Source: Epiperipatus broadwayi
Taxonomy: Eukaryota; Onychophora; Udeonychophora; Euonychophora; Peripatidae
DNA length: 64,000 nucleotides
Direction of reading: 5' to 3'
NCBI GenBank assembly: GCA_028023455.1
Contig: JAQFVV010012499.1
Location: 929,584-993,583, forward strand
Part shown: positions 1-11,729 of the stretch, in pieces
Layout: the number at the start of each line of letters is the position of its first letter
Numbering within the stretch: the stretch's first letter is position 1
Made by a program: the position numbers and the translations under genes
Notes under the pieces: generated by a model
Databases searched by the model: none
Seen by the model: the letters and a program-made list of their open reading frames with translations, nothing else
Told to the model about the DNA's origin: nothing

Positions 1-220
1 TATTCACATATCTCAAATGCTTCATCATCATAAAGGCATAAGCTATGCGTGTAACCGAGAATTATAAATTAGCTATGTATGTAGACAACAATTACTGTAT
101 ATATTTTAGTTCATGTAATTAAATATAAGAGCTTTTTAAAAAAAATTAATTTATTGTTTGCAACATATCGTTCTGTTTTCATTTTATTACATAGCATCTT
201 AGACGAGGGCCATGAAAAAT

Positions 221-305
221 CCTTTCGAGGGCCGCATGCGGCCCTGGGGCCGCATGCGGCCCTGGGGCCGCCAGTTTGACATGCCTGGTCTAGATTACTA
301 TCCTC
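221..305 (-). repeat. GC-rich palindromic island, possible hAT-type terminus
   Basis: A small GC-rich block in otherwise AT-rich DNA. A 16-bp perfect palindrome (GGGCCGCATGCGGCCC) occurs at 229-244 and again at 247-262, an 18-bp period, followed by a partial third unit. On the minus strand the block begins with CAGGCATGTCAAACT, which resembles the CAG...GTGTCAAACT ends I associate with some animal hAT elements. That link is an inference: no opposite end or target duplication was found. The 66-codon ORF across it is an Ala-Gly-Pro-Arg repeat produced by the palindromes and is not proposed as a protein. Confidence 0.4.
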
Positions 306-2818
306 ACACACATATATATAATCAGTACTCAGCTTTATATTAAGATAGCCAATATTTATATTGTTATAAAGAAAAAAAATACGTATATTAAAATCAAATG
401 TAGTGTTATGTTATCTTGATTATATTAAATCACTTTTTTTAACTATGGATTTTATCATACTATTTCTTCTTCAAAAATTTTAATATAAAATCTAAAGAAT
501 GCAAAAATCGTTAGATCGTGATTAGAGAATTAAGCTAGCCTTTTAATAAAAATTACATAACAGAATGGTTAGCTTACAAAATATTAAAAAAGGAGGTCAA
601 ATTGTACAAATGAGTAGTTACTTCAAAGCTCATTCATTTAAATTAAAAAAAAAAAAAAAACTTGAATGAGTTAAAAGTCTTTTTAAAAAGAATCGAACAG
701 CAAAATAGAAAGAAAAAATACTTAAGACATTCATTCTTTTTAATCAAAACTAATTTTCAAAGAAAATAAAGTTAAAATTATATTGTATTTTATTACAAAA
801 GTTTTGGCAATAATCAAACTGCACAAACTTGAATATTTGAAAAAAATTTACTACATAAATTACAAATGAAAATTAAAAATTGTAACAGAATAAAAGAATA
901 TTTTTGTTCCGAGTGGTGTATATACAAAATAAAATTGCAGAACACAAATAAAAATAGGCTAAAAGCAAAAAAAAAAAAATTGAAAAGGTATAAAAAAGAG
1001 AAATGTACTGGAAAAAGAAATTGCATTATTAGATACTGTGGAAGAAAAATATAGCTACAGAGATATTAAACAATAATGTAATGAATATAAAAATAAAACT
1101 TTGGATATGAGAAAGAATGAGATAACTAGGGCGGAGGAAGGTGGTAAGCAAGAAAAGCAAGGCATGAAGGCACTGAGACAAGAGAGGTGCAAAACGGTGC
1201 AGGATTAAGAATATACTTCTATTGTTAAGAGTATTAATTAATTTATGAATATTAATTAATGTGACTCATTTCATTATTTCTACAAAATAAAAAAAAAGAA
1301 ACATTAAAGTAAACGAACACTTCTTGAAATGGGATTTGTCAGTTATGTTTTCTTTCGCTGGGTTTACGCAATCTATGTGATGTGAAAATGGACGAGTCCA
1401 TTTTTCTATTACTATCCATGCCTTTATATATATTGTTTTGGTTATTTGGTATCTCTAAAATAATAATAATAGTCATAACTTCAAAAATTTTTTTGGTTTA
1501 TTATAAAAATAGTATTATCTTAAATATATTGTATCAAGCAAAAATTTAAAAAAAAAATCCAAGATTTCTCCCCTGTATTTATTTTTATAGCATTTGAAAT
1601 TCTTGTAATAATTTTAGAAAAATCACAAGTTTCTATTTAGTTTTAAAAACAGCACAAATATAACTTTAAAGGAAGGGGGGGGGGCAATACACTAATAAAA
1701 TGCAAAATATTGCATACATGTGAATAAATTAGTTAAAATAGGATCAGTAAAATAATATTTATATTAGTGTACACATAATAGTAAAACTATTTACAGTAGT
1801 AACATAAACTTTTAATGCAATAATTAAATGAGAATGTATACATATATTTAAATATAAAGGAATACTATTTTAAAATATTTAGGTAAAGTTATTTTAAATT
1901 TGAAATAAAATCTCAATTATTGTGATAATGGTAAATAAATAATCATTTATTTTAATGTCTGTAATATAAATATTTGTTGTAACATTGTGATTTGTATATT
2001 TAATTTTAATTTAGAAAGGATTTGAACTCAAACTTAATCTCTTCTACATTACATTAATTTCAGTATAGACAATACAATATACTTGTATTTCAACATTACA
2101 TATTTAATTTTATTAAAGTATAATATTTTATTTAAATGTTTTAAAATGTTAAGTGCATACATCTCAACTATTCTAATAAATAAACAAAACATCTAAAAAA
2201 TATTAATCTGAATAAAATGCATTTAAAAAAATGAAATTTACAGATGTTTATATGGAAAATTATAAGCTATTTGCCAATCTAATATATCAAAAGTTGTTTA
2301 CTGTTATAGTTTAAAGTAAATATTTAAAAACTTGGTACATACCTGCATGTATTTTTGTTTTACCTTAGTTTTAAAAATTGATGGAAATAATCTTTGTAAC
2401 CCATTTTTGTAGAAATGCTAGTGAATTTCACTTCTCAGGAAATTACTAATTATCTACTCTACACCTATCCAAATGATGAAAAACAACTTACTGTGATTTT
2501 TATAAAATTTACCACATAAATTGATTGATTCAAAAGATAACATTTCATTATCATTTATTGTTCTATCAGACATAATTCTTTTGCATCCTAGGTGATTTTA
2601 TCATTAAAGCACCAAAGATTTTCAATCATTTTTAAAAAAAAAACATTTTAAAAGTTTTCACCAAAATAAAAATATATGAAACATTTAAAGAGTTTTAAGC
2701 GAAATTTAGATTATAAAGGATATTTGTTTTTACTTATTATTATGGATATATATAGTTGCATTGTTGAAATAAAGATAAGAGGAAAGCTCAAGTAAGAAAA
2801 GAGATTCTATAGGTAAAG
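306..2818. other. AT-rich non-coding stretch
   Basis: No gene or named element is seen. It holds an A16 tract near 645-660 flanked by an 8-bp inverted repeat (CTCATTCA / TGAATGAG), a G-run near 1675-1684, and a purine-rich patch at about 1120-1205 with higher GC than its surroundings. The short ORFs at 814-1054 overlap on opposite strands and are low-complexity Phe/Leu or Lys, as expected by chance in this composition. Confidence 0.6.
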
Positions 2819-2914
2819 TTTTTTTTTTTTTCATGTGTCAAATGCATTGGCCAGGAAGTGAATCCAGGCCAGCTGCTTAGAAGACAGCTATGCTAACCAC
2901 TAGGTCGCCAATGC
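2819..2914 (-). mobile_element. Short tRNA-derived SINE (copy 1)
   Basis: On the minus strand, 2914-2844 folds partly like a tRNA. The ends pair over 8 bp (GCATTGGC with GCCAATGC), the A-box-like region reads CCTAGTGGTTAGC, an anticodon-like arm has a 7-nt loop CTTCTAA, and a decayed B box reads GGATTCACTTCC. It is followed by ATTTGACACATG and then an A13 tail (T13 at 2819-2831 on the plus strand). A tRNA-like head with a poly(A) tail indicates a retroposed SINE. A sister copy on the plus strand at 34892 shares the tRNA-like region and the ATTTGACA tail. Confidence 0.7.
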
Positions 2915-4589
2915 TTAAATTATATATAGTATTATAATTTCAAAATCATGACTTAGTACATGTGTAATTTGTTGTGATGAGAGATTATTAATTAATATTA
3001 ATTATTATTTATTCATATCTTAAATATAATACTTTATATGTTTTAGTGGTCTCTAAAGTTGACTATGCTGTTACTATTAAAGACCACAAGGTATCTAAAG
3101 AATAAATAATAATTTACTAAGGCTGTAACCTTAGAAATAAGCGTCTGAAAAATACGAAGGTAGGGACCTCTATAGGTCTTAAAACACAAGCTTACGCTAT
3201 GAAGAAAAGAGAGAATCCTTCTTTACTTCAACCTACTTTTATATATAAATAGGTGAAATATTTGATAAGAATTATATCTTTTGTTTATCAATATAGGTAT
3301 GTTAAAGACTGTATGAAAATTTATATAATTAATTACTTTTGTGGCAATAAGACTGACATATAAATAATATTATTGTTTAGTAAAAGAAAGCTTCTATTAA
3401 CATGTAGCATAATCTTTTATTGATAAATGTTAGCTTAGAGAAACATCTTGTGCAATAAAAAAATATTTCAAGTGAATTACTTTAATTCAAAAATGTGTTT
3501 GATGTTCTAACTTATATTAATGAAAATGATATGACCATTTTGTACCCAAATTTGAGCATATTATTAAGAATATTTCTAACTTTTCCTACAAGTGTTGCTA
3601 AGAGAGAGAGAAATCATTTTCAAAATTAAAAATTATAAAAAGAATGGCTTGTAAATTAGTCTGTGATAGTTAAGTGTTGATGATTTTGTATCTAAATTTA
3701 GTTTATAAAATCATAGAAAGTAAAATTATAATTATATAATAATTTTTTTCATTGTTACCTTTATAACAAAATTACAAGTGTGTTGAGGCACTGGAAAGAG
3801 AAGCTATAATAAATACTTATATAAATCGATAACATAATTGACAGCTGAGCACTTTTGAGGTGTTTTGCCTCATATTCATAGCCATAAAAACAAATAGTGC
3901 AGAGTAGAATGTAAATGAAAATATGCAAATTATATTTAGATTATTTAATTAGCCCAATGTTTGGAAATGTCAAAGCAAGTGTCATGTCTGTTAAAGAAAT
4001 TATTATTGCTAGTAATAAAGTATGCTTCTTTGATTTTTCATTTACAGTCATTTTTCTCAATGCATACTATTCTAGAATTGGAGGGTTCAAATATGTGACC
4101 TGTTCTTTTTGAGTGCTCCAAAAATATTGACAAATTATCATTATTTTTCTGAGCTCTTTTATATGTGTATTTGTGTTGAATGGTTCTATTGTTAATAGTG
4201 ATTTTGATTTCACCATAGTAAATAGCAAGAATATAAAATCATGCGGAATTTGTTTTTGTTTTTTTTTTGGGGGGGGGGTGCACCAAATATTGTTTTACAT
4301 AAGGGCAATGATGACCATTCCTCCAGTCCTAGAGGTAACAATAGTAAAATCATAGAATAAAGAAAATGGTCCAATTTATCACAGAACAAAATCATTGGGG
4401 AGTATTTAAAAAGTGGAAATTTGGAAAGGCAAGAAGTTTTGATGGGTGATGGTAGAAATGTTGATAATATTTCAAGTTAGGATTAAATCACATATATTAT
4501 AATTTAATATAGGAGACAGGATTTTCAAATAGAATAATACAAAAGTGAGATAATTACTTAAAGGAAAGGGTAAACTCAGTAAAAGACTA
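2915..4589. other. AT-rich non-coding stretch
   Basis: Nothing recognisable. A G-run at about 4269-4278 follows a T-run. The small ORFs at 3915-4395 show no motif. Confidence 0.5.
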
Positions 4590-5600
4590 ATTATATTTAG
4601 ACTCTTTGCTATAACATCAATGATCTATAAAATATTTTTTTGTATAGACTGCTGGGTACGTATTAAATGTATGGAGAAAATAATATAATAAAAAATGATG
4701 CAAGGAGAAGTTTAAATAAGATATATAAAAGAGGGCTAATAGAAATAAGTAGGAATATAGGCAAACTTTTATGATAGACTGAATAAAAATGGAATATGGA
4801 TGAGATTGTTAAATTTGGGATTAAATGGAGTATTAGGGGACCTGACTAAATAATATATAAAAATAAATTATTAGTTAGGAAATACAGAGTCAGTAGTAAA
4901 ATGATGTTGGGGTAAGTCAGGGCTATCCTGCGATAATTATTTTGTTTTAAGCAAAATGGAATTAGTAATAGAGGGTTTAACAAGAGGTATAATTATACTC
5001 TTAATAAGTGATGAGAGAGATTATGTATTACAATATCATTTTTGATGATAATGTTTTCTATATGCAGAAAGCAGGAAAGATATGGGAATACTTATGAAAA
5101 CTTATGCTACAGTAGCTAAAGAAATGTGAATTAGATTTAGTAAAGAAATTCCAGAAGTGTTATTGATAAATCTTGGAAAAAAATAAAGCAAAAAATTTAT
5201 TTTGGAGAGCATAAACATGAATATAATATATAAATATAATTTTTCAGAATCTTTTTGACAAACAAAAGAACTATTTAGTTGATTGGTTAGTAAAATTGAT
5301 AAATAAGGCATAAAAAAAAAACTTTGATAAAGAAATTAAAATTGTTAGCAAGTAGTAGGTGTAAGGTAGCTAGAATTATATCAAAGAAAATTGCAGTATC
5401 AGATTTATTGTGTTAGTAAAAGGTTTATACTATAGAAAGAAATCAATGCTAAGTAAAATGGTAGTCTTTGAAAGTAAATATGTCAGTGGCTAATAAAGCA
5501 ATTAAAAGAAGGATGGGATGATCAAGTTTCATACATGAAGTATACAAAAGTTTAGTTGAAAATATTTGTTAGATAGCATTAAGTAGTGAAGATAGTTTTT
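4590..5600 (+). pseudogene. Decayed LINE reverse transcriptase relic
   Basis: Pieces of a reverse transcriptase can be read across plus-strand frames despite many stops. Near 4600-4640 the sequence reads AITSMIYKIF, like the fingers motif around RPI(S/A).(T/S)..YK. At about 4910-4930 VSQGYPA resembles the V.QG.P motif. At 5041-5058 FDDNVF looks like a damaged [YF]ADD box. Directly after it, in a neighbouring frame, comes LYAESRKDMGILMKTYATVA then KEM-stop-IRFSKE, which fits the thumb-side region after the catalytic aspartates. Further downstream SRCKVARIISKKIA can be read. At least one frameshift lies inside the catalytic box. The relic differs from both LINE families at 17-27 kb and 41-63 kb. 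The clade is not resolved and the ends are approximate. Confidence 0.6.
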
Positions 5601-5929
5601 AATTAAACTTTTAGTAAAGATTAAATGATAAAATTAACGATAAAGGTAATAGTATATGCTAAATAAGCGGATAAAAAATATACATTAATTTACTTCTATA
5701 AATATGAGATGAATGTAGTAAGAAATTATTGAGTGTTATAGCAGTTAAGACTGGAACAGGAGAATACTTTCCAAAAAATAAAGAAGTGGAGAGCAAGTAT
5801 GGAGAATAAAAAGAATTTGAATGATATATATATAAATCTAATAAAATATTCATTATAGATTAATTATTGTATGAATGATTATACAGCAAAATAATAATAG
5901 TGACAATAAATATTACTAATTTGCAAAGC

Positions 5930-6325
5930 ACTTTTAATTAATTTTATATCCGTTTACAACTAGAAATCTTTTAAATTTGGTGGATATTCCAATATTCATC
6001 AATTTTAACATTCACACTTAGTCTATTAATTAAAGATTTCTTATGTTTAATGATCAAAATTACTTCTTTGATTTTTCTTTTATTAAGGCTTTTTTCCATT
6101 TGAAGAATTCTAATGTTTTTCAGGTCAAAAGTCTCTAACTTACATTATATGTTTTTCATGATTAAAAAAACAGATGCTTTTATTAAATTATTGTTCTTTT
6201 ATTTTTTATACATTTAAGTAAAGGTTGATGCTCTTTTACTCATTTCTCAATACTATACTCTGATTCATCTTTGAATGAAGTTTGCATACACAATATTTCT
6301 TTTTGATTCAAAGATATCACAATTT
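5930..6325 (-). pseudogene. Penelope-like element C-terminus relic (GIY-YIG), minus copy
   Basis: The minus strand is a diverged inverted copy of the GIY-YIG relic at 6675-7070. Shared nucleotide blocks include GATATCTTTG followed by an AATATTGTGTAT core, then TATTGAGAAATGA and a CATCAA block. The translation gives NIVYA, later EHQPLLKCIKNK, KASVF or similar, and near the end SLINRLSVNVKIDEYWNI. That last segment resembles the SLN.....L....W end of Penelope-like proteins. The YIG half of the motif is lost here. Several stops and frameshifts rule out function. Confidence 0.55.
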
Positions 6326-6674
6326 TTAAATTAATCATCAATTTATTAATATTAGGTAAAACATAAAATAAAATGCTATATAACATTTAATTAAATTTAG
6401 TTTAAGAATTTGAATCATATGCAATAGGATATTTATCTTTTTATAATTATTTTTTTCTGTTTTAAATTGTTACATAAATTTTGTTATACTTTAAGTCAAT
6501 TTTTAAAATAATAATTTAAAGAAGTAAGAAATTAATGATAAAAAATGAATACGTACTTTATATGTTTTAAATACTCATGTTGAATTTATTAAAAATATGT
6601 ATGTAAATTTATACAATATTTTACTTTGTGTTGCACCAAATTTTAATAGATTGGTGAAATAATTTTAAAAAATA

Positions 6675-7070
6675 TGATATCTTTGTCACTAAAAAGTAAT
6701 ATTGTGTATCAAATTACATGCAAATGCAAAGCTTCATACATAGGTAAACCAATGTGTAATATTGAGAAATGATTAAGTGAACATCAATGTTTATATAAAT
6801 GTTTAAAAAATAGAAGTAATAATGATTTAATAACAGCATCTGTTTTCATTGTTTATGAAAAAATATATAATTTTGCTTTCAATTTGTTTTGGAAAACACT
6901 ACAATATCAAAAGAAATCACAATAAACAAAAAATCAAAGATTTAATCTTGATAATAGGAATATGAAATATTTAATTAATAGATTGATTTCAAGTGTTAAT
7001 ACTCAGAAATCTTGGAATAACACACAATAGAATCCATTTATATTATTTTAAAATGTTTTTCAGTTGAAAG
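6675..7070 (+). pseudogene. Penelope-like element C-terminus relic (GIY-YIG), plus copy
   Basis: Frame 6695 reads SNIVYQITCKCKASYIGKP, then a stop, then LSEHQCLYKCLKNR. This matches the pattern VY.I.C..C...YIG...-EH typical of the GIY-YIG endonuclease domain at the C-terminus of Penelope-like retroelements. Downstream KYLINRLISSVNTQKSWN resembles the SLNR...W tail. The upstream reverse transcriptase is not visible, so this is a truncated end, as is common for these elements. A stop codon in the GIY-YIG domain and later frameshifts show it is dead. An inverted relative lies at 5930-6325. Confidence 0.65.
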
Positions 7071-7244
7071 TGGTATTACAAATAACTGAAAATACTGTTT
7101 TTATAATGCTTATTAATATTTATTATCCCAGTTAATACTTTATAGATAGAGATGTATTATAACTGTTCAAAATGTACAGCTCACACAAATATCATCTAAG
7201 GGCAATCCACATATTTAATACAAATTCTGATGTCACAGAATAAA

Positions 7245-8075
7245 CATTTTCTTTTTTTATAGCCTGCTAAGATCAGCTAGACACATGAGACTAGTTATAT
7301 CATATTCTAATTAAATTATTGATTGCAAAATAGTGACAAATGCTACAGATAATTAAACACTATAATTTATTTACATATATACAATTTTACAATACACATA
7401 ATAGCATAAATTGATTATACTATCAATTTATAAACAAGTAATTGTGATTAGTCATTTATGGCTTCAATAATTAAGTTTCTGTACAGATAATATAAGGTAT
7501 AATACAATATAATACTTTCTTAATTATTTCTGAACAAATATAAACTTGCTGCATTGATTATGGTCACAACTACTGATTGTTACAGTTTTAAGATTTAATA
7601 AATATATAGTTTGAGGATACTCTAAATTCATTAACTATTTAAAGAACTAGATTACTATAAATACATTCAGACTATAATACAAGTAATTAACTAAACACTA
7701 TATGTGTAAATGTAAGAAGCAAGATCTGCGTTACATTATTTATGAATAAATAAATACATGTGAGTTAGGAATTTGCTATACATGAGGAATTTTCATCTAT
7801 TATATAGTATGTAAGAGTGACCAGAATTCACAAATGGTATCATTCAAGATATATAAAAATAGGGCAGATGATATATGGTAGGAATTTCCATCAACTGTAT
7901 ACTTCTGCTATAAAGAAAATAATGAATGCATGTGACCAGCTATCACAAATGATATTACAATCATTTATGAATAAATAAGACACATACTAATATGTCTCTC
8001 ATCTATAAACAAAACAGCCTGAAATAAAGTTACAGCAGCTTACATACATCAATACGTACAATTATCTTTCCCCCA
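7245..8075. repeat. Unnamed dispersed repeat, copy 1
   Basis: This stretch is repeated in the same orientation at 11216-11283 plus 14618-16203, with much of the match obvious by eye. Examples are the blocks around AGACACATG, CATTAACTATTTAAAGAA, TATATGGTAGGAATTT and AAAACAGCCTGAAATAAA. It has no ORF and no tail that would identify it. Copy 1 lacks about 690 bp present in copy 2 (about 14770-15455). It also lacks three insertions found in copy 2, so it serves as the empty-site reference for them. Confidence 0.8.
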
Positions 8076-9479
8076 AAACTGTAAGTTATAAAAGATAATA
8101 CAAAAGGCAATTTAAATTTATTCTGTTAATGCAACCTGTTTTATATTTGCAGGAAGTGGAAATGACATGTTTTAAAATACTAAGTTTTTTTTATAAGCAT
8201 GGTCAAGGATTGTGATAACAAAAAGTTATTCACTTTATAGAAAAATGTATTTTTGGCTATTATATTTACATCAAATGAATTGTGATGTGATTAAAACATA
8301 AAATAGCAATCCCTTGTCATATTAGTTATAAACAGATTTCCAAAATCAATAAATAATAGTAAATTATAAAATAGTTTTTATTATAATGAAGATAAATACA
8401 TAATGTTAATACTAGAAATTTATACAAAGATATTTTTAAAGTTCATATCCATTCTCTTTCATTACTAAGAGTTTGAGATTGGACTTGAGATATTGGTATA
8501 CTTTTAGTGAATTTTGTTCTTCTATAGCTACAACAGGTATAGGTTTTAATTATAATGATCTAAACTCAACTGGTAGCGTCAGACCATACTTTATTTATTA
8601 ATTAACAATGGGGTTCATCATATGGCAGTAAACATGTAAAATTTTAGATATATAATGGACACAATGCTGCCTCTACATTAGCAGATGGCTTCTTTTTGTA
8701 CTTCTCAATGGATCTTCAGCCAAAACTCTGCTGTCTGGCAAGAGTGAAGCAGATTGTGGTTTCTCTACTCCTTCATGGTATTTTTCATCACCAGACACAA
8801 TAAGTGTATTGAAAGCACAACCAGGAAGGTCAATGCAATAAAATCAATCAAAGTATCTCAGCAATCAATGTAGTTCTGCAATAATCAATGGAAGTAAATC
8901 AGCTACCATGAATTATAAACATTATTTATAGTTCTTGGAGTTGGGTTATTAGCAAAATCAGATTCATTATCTGTCATTTCAATCCATTGATCTATTAATG
9001 GGAGATAACTTATGAATTCTGTTTTGGTTCTCTGCTTATTTGTCCAATTATGACATTTTTTATCTTTGAAAAGTATTAACAGAAAAATTATATCAAATAC
9101 TTATCTCCTTAATTAAGTGATCTATTTATAATAATTTTAATTACTTATTCTAAGAATGTCATTTCCACTTTATAATTATAAAATATCTTTACAAATGTTA
9201 AAAACACAAATATTTTCTTATTTTTAAAATAAACTTATAACAATACCATATACATTTATCTGTGCATAAAAATTATATATATATAATTTTCATTTATTAA
9301 AATTGATGAAATTATTGAATTTTAAATTTCCTTCAAATTTTTAAATTATAAACATGAAGCATATATAAATATCACTTCATATCAGTACAGTCTGCCAAAT
9401 ACCAAACAATAAAGAAATGATTTTATTGGTTAGTAAAATAATACATACATAAAAATTAGTATACAAACAAAAATCCATA
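8076..9479. other. AT-rich stretch with a slightly GC-richer block
   Basis: Mostly featureless AT-rich DNA. The block at about 8560-8890 is richer in G+C. On the minus strand it reads a short open stretch including LIVSGDEKYHEG and SASLLPDSRVLAEDPL. I do not recognise it and cannot tell an exon remnant from repeat debris. Confidence 0.4.
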
Positions 9480-10524
9480 ATCTCTCATACACAAAATTTT
9501 GGTTCATTTAATTTTGCAATTGCTTCCAAGTGCCATTTGGGTCTGGGTTATTAATTTTTCCACAACTAACTTAATTTTTTGGTGGTTCTTTTTTTAGGTA
9601 TTCTTACTTGTTTGTATCTTAAATTAGTATACACTTCATAATATGAGGTTTTTTTAATAATTTCCTGACAAGTTATGTTTTTACCTAGTTGGGTAAAACT
9701 ATATTTATAATTTACTATCAACATGTATAGTATTATGAGGCAGCTTTCCCTTAGTTTTATATATTTTATTACTAATATAGGCAGTGTTATGGAATATTTA
9801 CAAAATTTTCTAATTTGGCCATTCCACATTCTTTGAGCTTTATCAATCACATTGCTCAGAATTTCATTATACCTATAAAATTTTATATCCTACTTTTTAT
9901 TTATTATGTAGATATCAATACTATGACAAAAGAAATTCTGAAAATAGCTAGAAAAATCTATACTCTACCATTCTTCATATGTCACAAAGTTTCTTTTTAC
10001 ATATAAAAGTTTCCTATCGTTTTTTCTTTTTCTTATTTCAGGTACAAATAATACTTATCCTGTTTTCCTGATATAATTTGTATACTCTGATTTTCATATA
10101 ATAATTCTTTCTAGTTAAGATCTACTTATTTACTTCTTCCTCTACATTATCTTTTATAACTATGCCACTTTTGTGACTTCTATTCTATCATTCTTATAAT
10201 TATCTTCAATCTCATTAACATTTCCTTTTACTATCTTTATTTCTTGTTCTACTCTTTTATTTTATCTTAGTCTTTCTTTGAATGTTTCTACTGCATTCTG
10301 AGTTTATTCTAACTTATCCATTAATTCCTGATCATTTCTTTTATTTCTTGTTGACTTTGATTTATTCTTTTCTTCAATATGTGTTCTGTTCTCTCCATTA
10401 AATCCTGTTGATTTTGAAAAAAAAATTGTATCATTGCCTCCTGGCTTTGTATGAAAACATTAACAAGCATTTGAATTTCTGTGGGGTTGGCAATTTCCAT
10501 ATTGGAATAAAAAAGAACACACAA
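9480..10524 (-). pseudogene. Decayed coiled-coil protein relic, Gag/ORF1-like
   Basis: Two open pieces on the minus strand look like parts of one decayed reading frame. The first (10524-10321, 67 codons) starts with ATG and is rich in Gln, Glu and Met with coiled-coil spacing, for example SQEAMIQFFFQNQQDLMERT. The second (9850-9566, 94 codons) includes QRMWNGQIRKFCKYSI, LRESCLIILYMLIVNYKYSF and a basic end, IPKKRTTKKLS. The sequence between them keeps a Lys/Glu-rich bias in shifting frames. A Gln/Glu coiled coil followed by a helical, basic region would fit a retroelement Gag or ORF1. No zinc knuckle, protease or reverse transcriptase follows. Identity is unproven. Confidence 0.3.
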
Positions 10525-11215
10525 AGTAAAACTTTTTTATTTTATAAAATTAAATTCAAATTTCTGCTTTTAACACTAATTCATGATTATTACTTGATTT
10601 TGATTATCTACTACACTTCACCACATCTTATATGAGTACATGCCAATTCTACACAAATGTTCTTTGTCATCCATGTCCTTTGATGATATTTCCTCCTTTT
10701 AAATGTTCTATAGTGTCCAATTAACACAAAAATGGTCTTGTATATATATATGTGTGTGTGCGTTATAGGAGATGTTACAAATATATGTTTTCTTACACTT
10801 ATTTGCAGCCAATATTAAATATCACAAATTAAATAAAATAATTCTACTTATGTATTATGTTATATGTATATACTTTTTTCTCATTAATAGCAATAATTTA
10901 TCAAACAAAACTTTTTTTCTTAATAAATATACTTTTGCAATCAACAAGATTACTTTTGTAAATGTGATTTAAAATGAACTTAAATTAAAAATTTCCCCAT
11001 TCTCTAGTCTAACCTGTCAAGCAAAAATAAAAAAACAAACTTATTTACTATTTTTTTACATCATTAAAGTTTTCCAAATATTTTTCTCTTTTTAAATCAA
11101 TTTATAATTGAAATTGATCTTTCAATCTTAGGAGTTCATATTTATATCTCAGTCTCCACATTGGTGCACCACTTATTAAAAAAATACTCTTTAACTGTCA
11201 AACATGTCCCAATAA
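10525..11215. other. AT-rich non-coding stretch
   Basis: Nothing recognisable apart from a short TA/TG dinucleotide run near 10741-10760. Confidence 0.5.
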
Positions 11216-11283
11216 ACAACTTTTTTTTATAGCTTGATAAGGTCAGTTAGACACATGGGACTCTCTAACATATTATTTTAATT
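11216..11283. repeat. Unnamed dispersed repeat, copy 2, left piece
   Basis: It matches the beginning of copy 1 from about 7250 (block TTTTTTTATAG, then AGACACATG.GACT). The match breaks at the long-TIR element and resumes at 14618. Confidence 0.7.
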
Positions 11284-11305
11284 TGCGAAGTGCAAATAGT
11301 TGAAA

Positions 11306-11653
11306 ATTGAAATAAATTGAGCTACTACTGAAACTCATTGCACTTGTTAAAATACTCATCCGAAAGCCAGTCAGATAAGATGATAGCCATCTAAACGACA
11401 AACAAACTTAAACACACAACAAAGATTTTACAAGAAAAGGGAAGCCACCCTTCTCTCAACTTTTCTTTTTATATATCTAACCAGTCATAAGTATTTAAGT
11501 TTGAAAGCTTAAAGCTTTAAATATCTTCATAAACATCTCACTGCACTTCACAAATTAAAATATTATGTACATACTACTGCTTGTTATGTATTCTTAAAAA
11601 AATGGTTCTCATCTGATCCTTCGTGTCAGCCACTAGAGGTGCGATTTCTAACC
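11306..11653 (+). repeat. Left terminal inverted repeat of the 3.3-kb element
   Basis: It is the inverted partner of 14268-14615. Long matching blocks include AAACTTAAACACACAACAAA, AGTCATAAGTATTTAAGTTT and GCTTTAAATATCTTCA. The outermost 22 bases of the left side (11284-11305) have no partner in the right arm and may be host repeat rather than element. Confidence 0.8.
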
Positions 11654-11729
11654 AAAAAACACATTAATATAACATTCCCGGGCTAGCGATTCTTTATTAA
11701 TATTGACTTTTTTTTGTTTGTTTACAAAG

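Noticed and set aside
111-311. 66-codon minus-strand ORF with Gly-Pro-Arg-Ala repeats
   Set aside because: The repeats come from the tandem palindromes; the rest is low-complexity AT-rich sequence.
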